DNA from: Isoetes taiwanensis
Lineage: Eukaryota > Streptophyta > Lycopodiopsida > Isoetales > Isoetaceae
Assembly (NCBI GenBank): GCA_021234155.1
Contig: JAJEKV010000071.1
Coordinates: forward strand, 2,119,138-2,183,137
Length of the DNA: 64,000 bases
Direction: 5' to 3'
In this document: in pieces, positions 12,151 to 22,477 of the stretch
How the letters are laid out: every line of letters begins with the position of its first letter
Numbering within the stretch: the first letter of the stretch is position 1
Made by a program: the position numbers and the translations under genes
Notes under the pieces: model-generated
Seen by the model: only the letters and a program-made list of their open reading frames with translations
Told to the model about the DNA's origin: nothing
Database searches by the model: none

Positions 12151-13659
12151 TCAGTCTTAGCACATTAGAACAAATGAAAAGAATAGTCATCAAGCCAACA
12201 ATTTTGTCAATTGTTTAATTTACTCTATTTATTTGTTGATGTTGATTGATGTTTAGATTTTATTTCATGTTTCTACGTGTAAGCAGCGTGTGGTTGAAGT
12301 ATGCTATTAGATTCGCAATATGCTGGGGCCCAGAATGAGACATCTTGATTTTATTTTGTTTTAAGTGCTCTCGCAAATGACTTTTGTCAAAGAACAAAGA
12401 AAGCAATGACGTATGGTTATGTATTTTGTCTATTGTGATTTCTTTAATTTGTTTACACTTGGAAGTTTGCCTTAAAATGAAATCTATATTTCCCAACAGT
12501 ATAATCTAGAGTTACCACTTGCTTGGCCACCTCGATGTTCATGCAATTTATGCAGTAGCAGATTTTGTAAGAATTTATATAACATGCAAGTCTAGCCACA
12601 TCTTTAAAATACAAGCAACCCAAACATTCGTTCATAAATCTAAGCAAGAAAAACTTAATCAGTTTCATGGCACTAATTTAATTTAAGGAAATAGACGTAA
12701 TTAGTTGAAAAAGTGCCCACAAAAAAAACATTCAATTGAAAACTTCACAAAGAAACATCTTGCTTAACATAAGGCTGTATCTTAGGGCCTCTCTAAATCT
12801 TGGAATTCTTGAAAATTTTGTTTCTAATCATGCCCATATTGTAAGCTTAAATTATAGTATGAATGCCAATTGCAAATATTGGGACAACACACATGGATCG
12901 GATTACAATTAAATCAAATTTGTGCATGTGTATATTTTATAGTTCTGACTATATAGAATGTAAGTCAAATGCATGATATTGTCAAGTTTTACATTTAGAT
13001 ATCTAGAATGTAAGTCAAATGCATGGTATTGTCAAGTCTATACCTTCGAGCATTTAGATATACACTACTACAAAACATAGGTTCACAAGGGCATGTAACA
13101 GTGGCTTGGTTCTATCATTAACATGTTTCCAACATTGCCTCTGTAAACAAATATAGAAAAATTCGGTCAAAGTGATACAACAATAGTAGCAGCACTAGAA
13201 AAATGGCATTATTAGAGTTCAACTTCATAATAATCCCACCATACTCACATATTATATTTCAACATTAGTGTGCCATCACAACACTTTGAACATGTAGCTA
13301 TAATCTTTATGTATATCGAGGATGATGACTCCAACTCATCATTTACAATGTGCCTCCTTATGCCCAATCTCATAAAGAGTTATACTTTTATAGCCTTACC
13401 GCAAAACATGCTCGGGTTAACACTTTACTCACCCAGATTTGCTATGAACAAGCACCACTCAAAGCTAAAAAAGACATGGATCCAACACTATCGAACATGA
13501 AGGAGCTAGGTTTTTTTTAAAATATTGTTAAAGTTTTACTAAAATTTTGTTATAATAAAAATTGCAAAAGTTGGATTATTACTGCACGCTTTTCACATTG
13601 TGGCCAAAACATTTATAGGCCAAACGTGTGCCCAGCAACGCTGGGCACCGTTACTAGTT

Positions 13660-14080
13660 ATTATTATTATTGTAGAAATGGCAGTGGTATTATATTACAT
13701 ACATTAATATATAGTAATACAAAAGAACAGAGAAAATCTCTGAAATATAGGCCATGACATAGTCAAAATTGGTCTAGCACTCCAAAAGGAGGAAATACTA
13801 ACAAAAAATAAAACATTGTTAATTACTTAAAGCAAGAAAAGCTGTAATTAGAGTTAAATAGAAGTGTCATTGAGCAATAAGATCCTTTTATAAACTCTGT
13901 TGCAGCCTCATTCATCCAGAACCCCATCCAAAGTGATAATGGCATAAGCTCGACCTGTATGAGCAAAAAGTAGCTGATCCAATTCTGCCGGCCCGTATGA
14001 AGAATCATCTAATATATGAAGTATCCATGAATCCCGTGCCTCCTAACATATGCCAAGTTTTTCCTGAAAATATTGTTGTA
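13660..14080. other. Sequence between two Helitrons, no supported gene
   Basis: The (ATT)n repeat resumes, followed by unique AT-rich sequence. A 61-codon minus-strand frame (14008-13823) has no recognisable features. Confidence 0.4.
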
Positions 14081-14139
14081 GCATTATTGGTATAATACTT
14101 CAGCATTATTGGTATTATACTTTAGCATTATTGGTATAA

Positions 14140-15836
14140 TAGTAATGGTGCCCAGCGTTGCTGGGCAGAAGTTGGGAATCTGTGTAGACGGAAACATGTT
14201 CATCTCAGACTTCTTTTCATAAATTTAATATGATAAAAACCAAGTCCAGCATTGCTGGGCTATAATAGGTTTTTGTGTATTCGACACCCTTCCCCTTTCC
14301 TTTGTCTTTTGCTTTATCCAACATTTTTTTTTTCATCATTCTGTTACGCACTTTCTTTTTTCCTTTCCCTTTTTCCTATTTTGCCTCGTCTTATTTTTTC
14401 CTTCTCCTTTTTTTCTTTTTTTAGCCCCCTTCTTCCTCCCCTTCCCTTTCCCTTTTTTGATGGACTTTTTCCCTTCCCTTTTCAGTCTTTCTCCTTTCTT
14501 CCTAATTTTTCCGTGCCCTTTTTCCCTTTCCATTTCCTCTTCCTTTTCCTTTTCTCTTTCCCTTTCCCTTTTCCCATGCCTTTTTTTGTTTCCTCTTCCT
14601 CGTCTTTTTCATGTGCCCCTTTTCTTCCTTTTCCCACCCACTTCCTCTTTATCCCATGCCCTCCGTTTTTTCATTTCTCTTTTCCCCTTTTCTTGTACCA
14701 TTTTTCCTTTCCCTCCCCCCTTTCCATCTCCCTTTTCCTTTTCCTTCCTTTTTCATCATTTCTCCGCCCTTTCCTTTTTTCCCGTGTCTTTTTCCCCTTT
14801 CCCTTCTCCCTTCCCTTTTCTTTCCCTTTCCCTTTCCCTTTCTCTTTCCCGTTCCCTTTTTTCATGCCTTTTTCCATTCCCTTATTTTCCATTCCCTTAT
14901 TTTCTTTCCCTTTCCTCTCCCTTTGCCTCTTCCTTTCCCCGTGCCCTTTTCCCCTTCCTCTTCCCATTTTCCTCGCGCCATTTTTCCCTTCCTTTCATCC
15001 CTTTTTGCCTCTCTTTGCCTTCCTTTTTCATCCCCTCTTCTTTTTCATATGCCCTTTTTCCCTTTCCTTTCCCCCTTCCCTCCTTTTCCATTTCTCTTTC
15101 CATTTTTATTTTTCCATACCTATTTCCATTCATTTTTCCTCACCTTTTTTACATGCTCCTTTTCCTCCTTTCCCACCATCTTCCCCTTTTCCCTTTTCAT
15201 ATTTCCCTATCCCACTTTTTCTTTTTCCTTTCCCCTTTCCCTTCCCCTTTCCCATACTCTTTTTCCCTTTCTTTTTTTCTTGTCCTCATCCTTTTCCTTT
15301 TCAAATTTTTCCCGTGCCCTTCCCCTCTTCATTTTCCTCTCCTGTTTTCTCGTGCCCTTTTTTCCTTTCCTTTTCCTCTTTCTGCCTCCTTTTTCGTTTT
15401 TCCTTTCCCTTTTTATTTTTAGATGCATTTTTTTCGTCTCTCCACCATCTTTGTCTTCCCATTTTTCCCTTTCCTTTTCCTTCTTTCCTCACTATTTTCC
15501 TCTTCCTTTTTTTTTCGTTGCCCTTTTTCCCTTCCTTCTCCTCCCTCCACCTTTCTTTTTACCTTATTTTTTCCTTTTTTCCATGCTATTTTCCCTTTCC
15601 TCTTCCCTTTTTCCCTTCCCTTTTCCCCTTTTGCTCATGCCTTTTTACCTTTCATTTTTCCCTTTCATCCTCCCTTTTCCTTTTCCCTTTCCTTTTCCTT
15701 TTCCTTTTCCTTTTCCTCCTAATCACAATGGTGGGAAGTCATGCGAAACAACTGACCTTCGGATGCAATCTGATAATCTGAGCCATCTAAATTCGGGCAT
15801 GGTCCAACACTTACGGTAAAACTTTATAATATAAGA
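14140..15836 (-). mobile_element. Helitron D (minus strand)
   Basis: Read on the minus strand, the 5' end is TCTTATATTATAAAGTTTTA (15836 downward), like the ends of the other Helitrons. The 3' end carries the shared hairpin (14150-14166) followed by ACCATTACTA. The terminal CTAG has decayed to CTA(T). The flanks rejoin a 24-bp tandem repeat in register at an A/T step. Almost the whole interior is a polypyrimidine tract. Confidence 0.75.
14280..15722 (+). repeat. 1.4-kb polypyrimidine tract
   Basis: Nearly every base is C or T, in irregular TTTCCC / TTTTCC units, with rare A or G mainly in ATG/CATG-like spots. Long open frames across it, rich in F, P, S and L, are by-products of composition because stop codons need A. 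Such a tract can form triplex (H-DNA) structures. Confidence 0.9.
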
Positions 15837-15869
15837 TACTTCAGCATTATTGGTATAACACTTCAGCAT

Positions 15870-16560
15870 TATAATTGGATCCACAGCCATGGAATAAATT
15901 ACTACTCCTATATTTTAGTGTAGCCAAAATAGGTTTAGCTAAACTACCTTCAAATTGGAGCTAGAAGTTTCTAACACTTGGCTAAACTAAATGGTTTTTC
16001 TCCATCATAGTTTCTTGCTTTTGGCTAAACTTTCACAAAATGGAAAGGCAAATATTAGCCATCATGCTATAGTAATTTTAAAAAATCCAAGCATTTTGGC
16101 AAAGACGTTGAATTTATTGTAAATAAATAAGTCAAGATACAAACATACATGAACATGTTCAAAAACCTTAAAAAAAGGGACTACATTGTTCCTTTTCCTC
16201 TAATGCTTCAATTTTGTACTTGGAACAAGAAAGAAAGTGGAAAAAAAAGAAAAATATAAACCCTATTTGAAATTTCTTAAAGTTCATACATACATTGGTG
16301 TTGGATTTCGGGCTAATCTATCCATTTTTCCAAGCCCACTCTATCTTAGGTTTAGCTAGTCGATGTCCTGATGGATATGTCTAGAGGTAAAGGTTTGGCT
16401 ATTCAACCTAAAAACTCACTTGGGCGGCAAAAAAATTGGGCTAAAATTTTCTTTTTTTTTTTTTGAGCATTTTTTCCGTTTACTTTAGCCGTTTTTCTTG
16501 GCAAAACTGCTACAAAATAGCCATTTGGCTAACCTTAGCCGTTATTTTATTCCATGTCCA
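15870..16560. other. AT-rich sequence, no supported gene
   Basis: This is unique sequence with the word TTTGGCTAA / TTAGCC(A) scattered through it (about 15910-16540), suggesting an old degenerate repeat. No coding frame is supported. Confidence 0.4.
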
Positions 16561-16649
16561 CAGCTATAAAATTCTTTCACCTTGCTTTCAATTCTCACCT
16601 ACGAATTTATTAAACTGCTCCTTCCCACATTGTGTGCTCCATGTTCCTT

Positions 16650-16762
16650 GCTCCATATTCCTTTCTTCGTGCTCCTTGCTCCTGTTTCTTGCTTCTTGCT
16701 CCCTGTTCCTTGCTCCTTGCTCCGTGTTCCTTGCATCTCTTGTTCCTTGAATACTTGCTCCT
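16650..16762. repeat. Short imperfect repeat TGCTCCTTG
   Basis: CTTGCTCC(T/A/C)TGTTCCTTGC-like units of 7-15 bp are repeated about ten times just before the next gene. Confidence 0.75.
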
Positions 16763-16765
16763 TGT

Positions 16766-17347
16766 TTGCCCTTGCAAATGATTAATCTCCAACCCAATCC
16801 TCCCTGGGCTACTCGTAAAGCCTTGCAAGCATGCCCCAGACATTCTGTGCGGCCTGATCAGGATGAGTTATTTGACCATTTCTTGAAGTGGGGGTTGCGC
16901 CACAGTCCCACCAAGGAGCTTGCAAGGGAGTTGATCAACTTCATTCTTGAGAGATTTGATTGTGGTCATGAGCCATTTATGGAAATTAATCTAGTTGAAT
17001 GCTATAGGAGACTTGCATTAGTGGGAATTCTTGAACCCCCTCCTCATCTGGACGAGATGCTATAGCAGTTGAGGGCTCTACTTTGTTCTGGTTATTTTGC
17101 ACACCCTCTGGATCAATACATACTAGAGGTCATTCATGAAATTAGTAAGGGACAGATATATGGCCTTATTGCCACGTACTATTGTGAGTGCAACAACTTT
17201 CTGGAGTTGGGTCCACTCTTCTTCCGTGAGTATCATCCTGTGGAATTACTTTTTGCAATGACTAGGTATCCAATATCACAACAAGAGAATGGACATTTAG
17301 CGACGTGGGCTTGCGATGTCCGAGGTCGCGTGGACGCCGCGAATTAA
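16766..17347 (+). pseudogene. Unrecognised gene with an in-frame stop
   Basis: A frame of about 194 codons from ATG at 16766 is interrupted by one TAG at 17063-17065 and then continues open to 17347. The sequence is well-behaved protein rather than low complexity (for example DELFDHFLKWGLRHSP and YILEVIHEISKGQIYG), predicted mostly helical. I do not recognise the family. The last residues run into GC-rich repeat DNA, so the true C-terminus is probably lost. Confidence 0.4.
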
Positions 17348-17815
17348 CGCGGACCATGCGGCGCCACGGCGGCGTCACGTCGCGGGAACATCGCCGCATG
17401 CGCACGCATCGCGGCGGCTTCACGGCGTCACCGCGGGCGTGGAAGATCGGGTCCACGCCGGTGGACGCTTGCGCCCGGTGGACGGCATGTGTCACGCTAG
17501 GTGGGCGCTTGCGGCGCCGCATCGCATGAGGCGCATGCGATACTTGGCCCATCGTATTTTGAGGTGGGCTTGGGCGCCTGATGGACGACAGGTGTCTCGC
17601 CAGGTGGATGTTTACGACGTGACGTCGCATGCGACGTCGTATATGTGACGTATGTGTCATATATGACACGTTAGTACGTATATGTGACGTATGTGACGTA
17701 TATGACACGTCAGTATGTATATGTGACGTATGTGACGTATATAACACGTCAGTACGTATATGTGACGTATATGTGACGTATATGTGACGTATGTGACGTA
17801 GAAGGTCGCATGTGA
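17300..17815. repeat. GC-rich block and TATGTGACG repeat
   Basis: 17300-17640 is very GC-rich and full of CATGCG, GACGTC and GGTGGACG words. 17640-17815 is a short tandem repeat of TATGTGACGTA and TATGACACGTCAGTA. Related sequence recurs at 21.2-21.6 kb. This has the look of transposon subterminal repeat DNA. Confidence 0.75.
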
Positions 17816-17919
17816 CGTATATTTTTTATACACGAAGGTTAATGGTTTTTTAGGATTACAAATTCAATAATTGCGATTGATACCGATAAAAAAAGACTCT
17901 GACGACCAACCTGCAGCTT

Positions 17920-18770
17920 CATTTAAGCGTGTTGCCTACGCATGCATCATCATAGTAGATGTGCTACCGCTATAAATTGTTCATTATAAAACTGACGTTG
18001 TTCTGTGTCAAAATCTAGTTGTTCCAAGTTTACAATCCTTGAAGGTAACTTGACAATAGGCTTGTTGTCAATCATTGTTGCTGAGAGAAGAACAGGATAA
18101 AGCCTTAAAATTTGTGCAAGAACATCGCCGAAGCATTATAGTGTTTAATATGACTTGCAGCCGCTTGTAGCCCATAACATGGTTTCTTTGGATCTGATTC
18201 CTTATTTCATTATTAAATACAGTTCTATCATCATAAGGATAATACCTTAAAAATCGAAAATAATTATAGAGATCGTCAATTTGGTTTTGAATTGGCGTTC
18301 CAGAAAGGCACCATCTTCGTTGTGCCCTTAAGCCCCAGCAAGCACGTGAACTTTTAGTGTGAGCATTTCTGATGGATTGAGCTTCATCCAGAATAATTCT
18401 AAACCACCTAATGTTCGACGGTGTGCCCCTTTAGCCCTGGGGGTCGCTTCTTTTCATCCTCTTGGATGGCTTACGCAATTCCGAACAAATGGTTCCATAT
18501 GTAGTAAGCACAATGTCGCGGCTTACAAAGTTCAACGAAATTTATTCTTCTCGATCTTCATGGTATATGTACACGATAGCTTGATGATGGTGCTACTTTT
18601 TCCTTCAATTCATGTTCCCATTGTTTTAAAAAAAGCGATTTAGGGCAAACAATCAAGGTGCTCCCCGCATTCTTCTACATTGTATCTTAGACGCGTTTTG
18701 GCGGTCTAGCCTTCAAAATCAAAGCAATTGCGTAGATTGTCTTTCCAAATCCCCGATAATTTGATAATTA
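17920..18770 (-). pseudogene. SNF2-family chromatin-remodelling ATPase fragment
   Basis: Minus-strand reading, with several frame changes, shows the helicase motifs in order. The Walker A piece GFGKTIYAIALIL lies near 18735-18700. Motif Ia, TLIVCPKSLFLKQW, lies near 18650. The DEAQ box with IILDEAQSIRNAHT lies at 18388-18377. SGTPIQNQIDDLYNYFRFLR lies near 18300. The tail VILNTIMLRR and KPIVKLPSRIVNLEQLDF follows. The spacing and the WFR.ILDEAQ.I.N pattern are those of the RAD5/16-like SNF2 subgroup. The C-terminal helicase half is missing and there are multiple frameshifts, so this is a dead gene fragment. Confidence 0.85.
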
Positions 18771-19138
18771 TAAACATATGAGTTCCCCGGACAATCGCCC
18801 CGAGTTCAGATTTCTCCATCCAAGCAAGGGCAATACGCTTATATTACATCCCAACCATGTCAATTGCAGCTATAAAATATGAAATAATAATATATCTAGT
18901 CATACCTGGTGCTTCAGAAGTTCTATTGTTATCAGATCATTGTCTAGATTTGCTTCTTCATCTCCTGCAATTGTATTCTAATATTCTAACCAATTTATCA
19001 GGTCCGGTTGTAATGGCTAATATGGGAGGCAATAAATGAGTCTCACTTGTAGTCTGTGGCTAATGCATTCTTATCAAGTTCTGACCCTGCAAATAATCTC
19101 CAGTGTGACGAAGATATTCGTAGTTTTCTTGATGGGGG

Positions 19139-19766
19139 TTGGCAAGGAGTATAGAAAATGGTCATCTTTTCAGAGAGCTTGGATTCACGTTTGATACTGA
19201 GCCATGCGTGCCACAAAAGTTCAGCCTAGAGGATATTATGCTAGACACTCCACCAGATATTTCTGTGGTGGATCTAGTTGGCTCTCAAGATAGTGTAGAT
19301 TGGTTAGATAAGAAAGTCCTTGAGACTGGCATTTCATTTCATGCTTGTGCAACCAAGTGGGCAGCTTGATTTGATAACTGATTCTGCGTTGGATTTTTTG
19401 TTTCAGCTCGTCATTCCAAAAATCAACGCAGAAGCACATTTGCCTTGCGATGGAATTGTGGAGAAAAAAAAAGGTAAGATGCTTTTGTTTATAGATGAAA
19501 ATCAATGCATGTGGAAATTTAGATACTGTTATTGGGATAGTTCGCAAAGTTATGTCTTCACAAAAAGGTCGGAGCAGTTTGTCAAGGCAAAGAATTTGCG
19601 TGTGAATGATGTGGTTTCATTTGAGAGAGATATCCAAGGTAAAATTTTTACATCAACCGGGCGGAAGGGATCCTTCACGGCCGGAAATTATAGTGTTGAT
19701 GCGTAGGATGCAAATTTCTTTGCGTGAAAAGTTTTCAGGCTGTTTGGAGTCGATATTTGGTATTGA
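19139..19766 (+). pseudogene. B3-domain (RAV-type) transcription-factor fragment
   Basis: From about 19386 the frame reads LVIPKINAEAHLP, then KGKMLLFIDENQCMWKFRY, YWDSSQSYVFTKRSEQFVK and LRVNDVVSFERD, the strand order of a plant B3 DNA-binding domain. In the same frame, after a TAG (19704) and a TGA (19725), comes KVFRLFGVDIW (19728-19763). RLFGV is the short motif found C-terminal to B3 in RAV/HSI-type repressors. The two stops between domain and motif mark it as a pseudogene. The upstream piece 19139-19369 may be a further exon, or unrelated. Confidence 0.8.
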
Positions 19767-19974
19767 AGCAACTTAAATTCTATCTTTTGATATAACTAAT
19801 ATGGTAGTTTTGAGCTCAGATTAGCTCCTGGTTGATCTAGAATTTTTGAGCTTTAATTTAGCTTCCGGTTGATCCGTAATTTTTTGAGGCACCGCCTTTA
19901 TGTATATAAGCATGATGTAGAATACAAAAACCGGATATATGATATGATATAGATTTCGAAATCAGTTTTTCAAA

Positions 19975-20555
19975 ATGGAATTTGAAGATAAAAATATGAA
20001 GAAGATGAATATGATCAGGATGGATATCAAGAAGATGAATGCCACGATGAATAAGGATATGAAGAAGATGAATAATTTAGCTTCCGTTGATCCGAGAAAG
20101 AAAAAAAGAAGGAATTAGAAATGACATATGGATTTACCCCTAGAATTTCTACAACGAGAAGATTGGGTAGTCAAAAAGTGGGACTCCCATATCCTCAAAC
20201 CCAACAACTTTAGAGAAGCAACAAAATGCACCGAATGAGGAACTTGGTGTCCAAAGATAGTGGGAGAACTGCTTCTGACGACTCCTTGCAAATCCAAGGC
20301 ATTAATGTCCCATGTGTCGAAGCGTCTGATCAAAATTTGCCTAAAAAACGCCATCGCCCACCTGGCATCGTCACGACAAATGTCACGACAAATGTCAGAC
20401 CTGTCACGACGCCCATGAATCTGAATCTGGAGAAGATGAATGTAAAGAATGGGGACGTGACGATGAATTTGAAGATAAATATATGAAGAAGATGAATATG
20501 ATCAGGATGGATATCAAGAAGATGAATGCCACGATGAATAAGGATATGACAATAA
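19975..20555 (+). repeat. Direct repeat of about 85 bp, 480 bp apart
   Basis: ATATGAAGAAGATGAATATG through GATGAATAAGGATATGA occurs at about 19995-20072 and again at 20478-20549. In one frame it encodes an acidic stretch (EEDEYDQDGYQEDE). The sequence between the copies has a possible coding piece (20226-20360) with no recognised family. Confidence 0.75.
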
Positions 20556-20592
20556 TATTGCTTGTTTTAATTTATATAGGCCTATTTGTGCT

Positions 20593-20787
20593 ATGGGTAT
20601 TTTGAAAAAGCAGATGAATTTAGTGATGGACATGGAGTTGGAGATGGAGGAGCTTATGTATGAACAAGGTAAAGAATCGGGTTTTGGGTTTCTGATTGCT
20701 CTAATCGTTGCGCATCTTGCATACCTCTTTTTTAGCAAGTTTCATTTTCTGGTGACGAGTTCTGTTTTAAGATATATGTGTATTTGA
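20593..20787 (+). CDS. Possible small tail-anchored protein (64 aa)
   Basis: A short frame has an acidic, methionine-rich N-terminal half (MELEMEELMYEQ) and a hydrophobic C-terminal stretch (FLIALIVAHLAYLFF) long enough for one membrane helix. It may be the C-terminal end of a decayed gene that includes the acidic repeat upstream. Unrecognised; low confidence. Confidence 0.2.
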   Translation: MGILKKQMNLVMDMELEMEELMYEQGKESGFGFLIALIVAHLAYLFFSKFHFLVTSSVLRYMCI

Positions 20788-21179
20788 GAAGTTAAAAGAT
20801 CAAATTTTGTGTTCCATCAGAAACGTTGTTAGTTTCGGGGGTAATGAATATAAAGTTTCCACGAGGTTTCCCTATCTGACCATATTTTTTGCATATCATT
20901 TCTGTACTCTAAAAAGCTTCACGGATTTGCTTCGGTAGACTTGTTTTGTGGCACGAATTTGGCTTAACTTTTGAAAAGCTGCTTGGCTTTGGTTAATGCA
21001 ATTTGCTCTGTGATGCAGCTAATCAAGCTATGTTCAACTGTTTTGAGGTATGCAGATTTTAGGTTGTTACACAAAACTTGCTCAGATTTTAGGTTGCTCA
21101 GAACAGCATAGGTATACATAAATTTCATAACCGATGAGAACCTACGTGGCTTTGAGTGAGTAGAAGTGCTTATAAAGCA

Positions 21180-21590
21180 TATCTTCACCTGGCATCGTCA
21201 CGACAAATGTCACGACAAATGTCAGACCTATCACGACAAATGTCACGACAGGTGGATGTCGCATGCGACGTATAGTGACTCGCTATATCTGTCACGCTAG
21301 GTGGACTTGGGCGCCAGGTGGACGACAGGTGGTTGTTTTTACGGCGTGACGTCACATGCGACGTCACATGACATTACAGAACATAAGACACGTCGGTATG
21401 TATTTGCCCGCGGTATCTTTGCCGGTCGCATGTGACCGGAATTTGACAGATTGACTATCGTCGCATGCGGACGCGTCTGAACCCGAGACACGTCGGTACA
21501 TATTTGCCGCGTGTAACGCCAAAGTCGTGAGGTGACAGCGGTGGACCGTTGACAATACGTCGCCTGCGACATTAAAGTTTTATATATAAA
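21180..21590. repeat. GC-rich repeat block, second copy
   Basis: It contains CACCTGGCATCGTCACGACA, also found at 20358, and then GGTGGACGACAGGTGG, GTGACGTCACATGCGACGTC and ACACGTCGGTA(T/C)ATATTTGCC. The block is related in the same orientation to 17.57-17.75 kb. Confidence 0.7.
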
Positions 21591-21884
21591 CAACTCTTTC
21601 TTGGCCTTCATTGTTATTTTCTTTCGCTCCTCTTCCAGCCTAGCGCCTTTGGTGTCCTTCTTTTTAACCATATCTTATACTTGTTGCTGCCCTACATGGA
21701 TCGCCATGGTCATCGGCATGATCGGCCTTTGGAGATGGCGAGGAGGCATTGATGTTGTCTTACCACCAGGGGAGGCTGGATATGCGGAACCGTCACATGT
21801 AAGTGACTGATTCTTGTATTTAGTAGCCTAGACATATATAAACTAGGAGAGGACGTGTACTGCGAGTAGTAAAAAAAAACGCAA

Positions 21885-22190
21885 GTGTTTTTGGTCAAGG
21901 ACACGGTCGCCTCCACCTTGAGTGGAGAGGACCAGGTGTGCCAGGCCCAAACTCACCTTCATACCTTACTAAGTACAATGTAGATTACAAAATTGAGGTG
22001 TCGCGTAGTCAAGGTCATATGTCGACTTCACCTTGAGTGGAGGGGACTCTATGTATCGGGGCTAGCGCGTCTCCAAAAGATCTTTATTGAAATTGAAACT
22101 TATATAAGGGTCGTACTCGGGAAAGGGCATGGTCGGCTTCACCTTGAGTGGAGAGGACTACGTGTCCGGGCCCAATTCTGTCCATTTAGG
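21885..22190. repeat. Three repeats of about 115 bp
   Basis: CACCTTGAGTGGAG(A/G)GGAC occurs at about 21915, 22029 and 22140, each preceded by GTC(A/G)..GGTC-like and followed by a GTGTGCCAGG / GTATCGGGG / GTGTCCGGG variant. These may be transposon subterminal repeats ahead of the TNP2 gene. Confidence 0.65.
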
Positions 22191-22258
22191 ATTTAGGATT
22201 TAGGGTTTAGGGTTTAGGGTTTAGGGTTTAGGGTTTAGGGTTTAGGGTTTAGGGTTTA
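22188..22258 (+). repeat. Interstitial telomere-type repeat (TTTAGGG)n
   Basis: There are about eight exact TTTAGGG units, preceded by two degenerate ones (ATTTAGG). This is the plant telomere repeat in an internal position. Confidence 0.95.
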
Positions 22259-22477
22259 TACTACCATATATTGTATCTATCACAGCCGTTCAAACTATTG
22301 TGCAGTATATAGTACTTACCTTTTGTAATTGGCAGAGGGACAAAATAGTTTGCGATTGTAAAAGATGTATGGGGCTGAAGAGACGACTTAGAACGGTTGT
22401 TGAAGACCATCTGATAAGATTTGGTACATTTGAACAACCCACCAGATCTGATGCTCGTCATGGATATCAGGTTGGTA

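Larger units (their letters stand above)
14082..15868. repeat. GCATTATTGGTATAATACTTCA repeat split by Helitron D
   Basis: A unit of about 24 bp, GCATTATTGGTAT(A/T)ATACTT, is repeated at 14082-14139 and resumes at 15837-15868. The two halves join in register when Helitron D is removed. Confidence 0.75.

Noticed and set aside
13068-13090. CACTACTACAAAA-like CACTA terminus inside Helitron A
   Set aside because: There is no matching inverted end or 3-bp duplication, and the Helitron ends enclose it cleanly. At most it is an orphan captured end.
14252-15781. Long open frame (about 509 codons) of F/P/S/L
   Set aside because: It is produced by a C/T-only tract in which stop codons cannot occur; other frames of the same tract are equally open.
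17640-17815. Possible CRISPR-like array
   Set aside because: Units are short, degenerate and have no unique spacers; the context is a plant nuclear genome. It is an ordinary microsatellite-type repeat.
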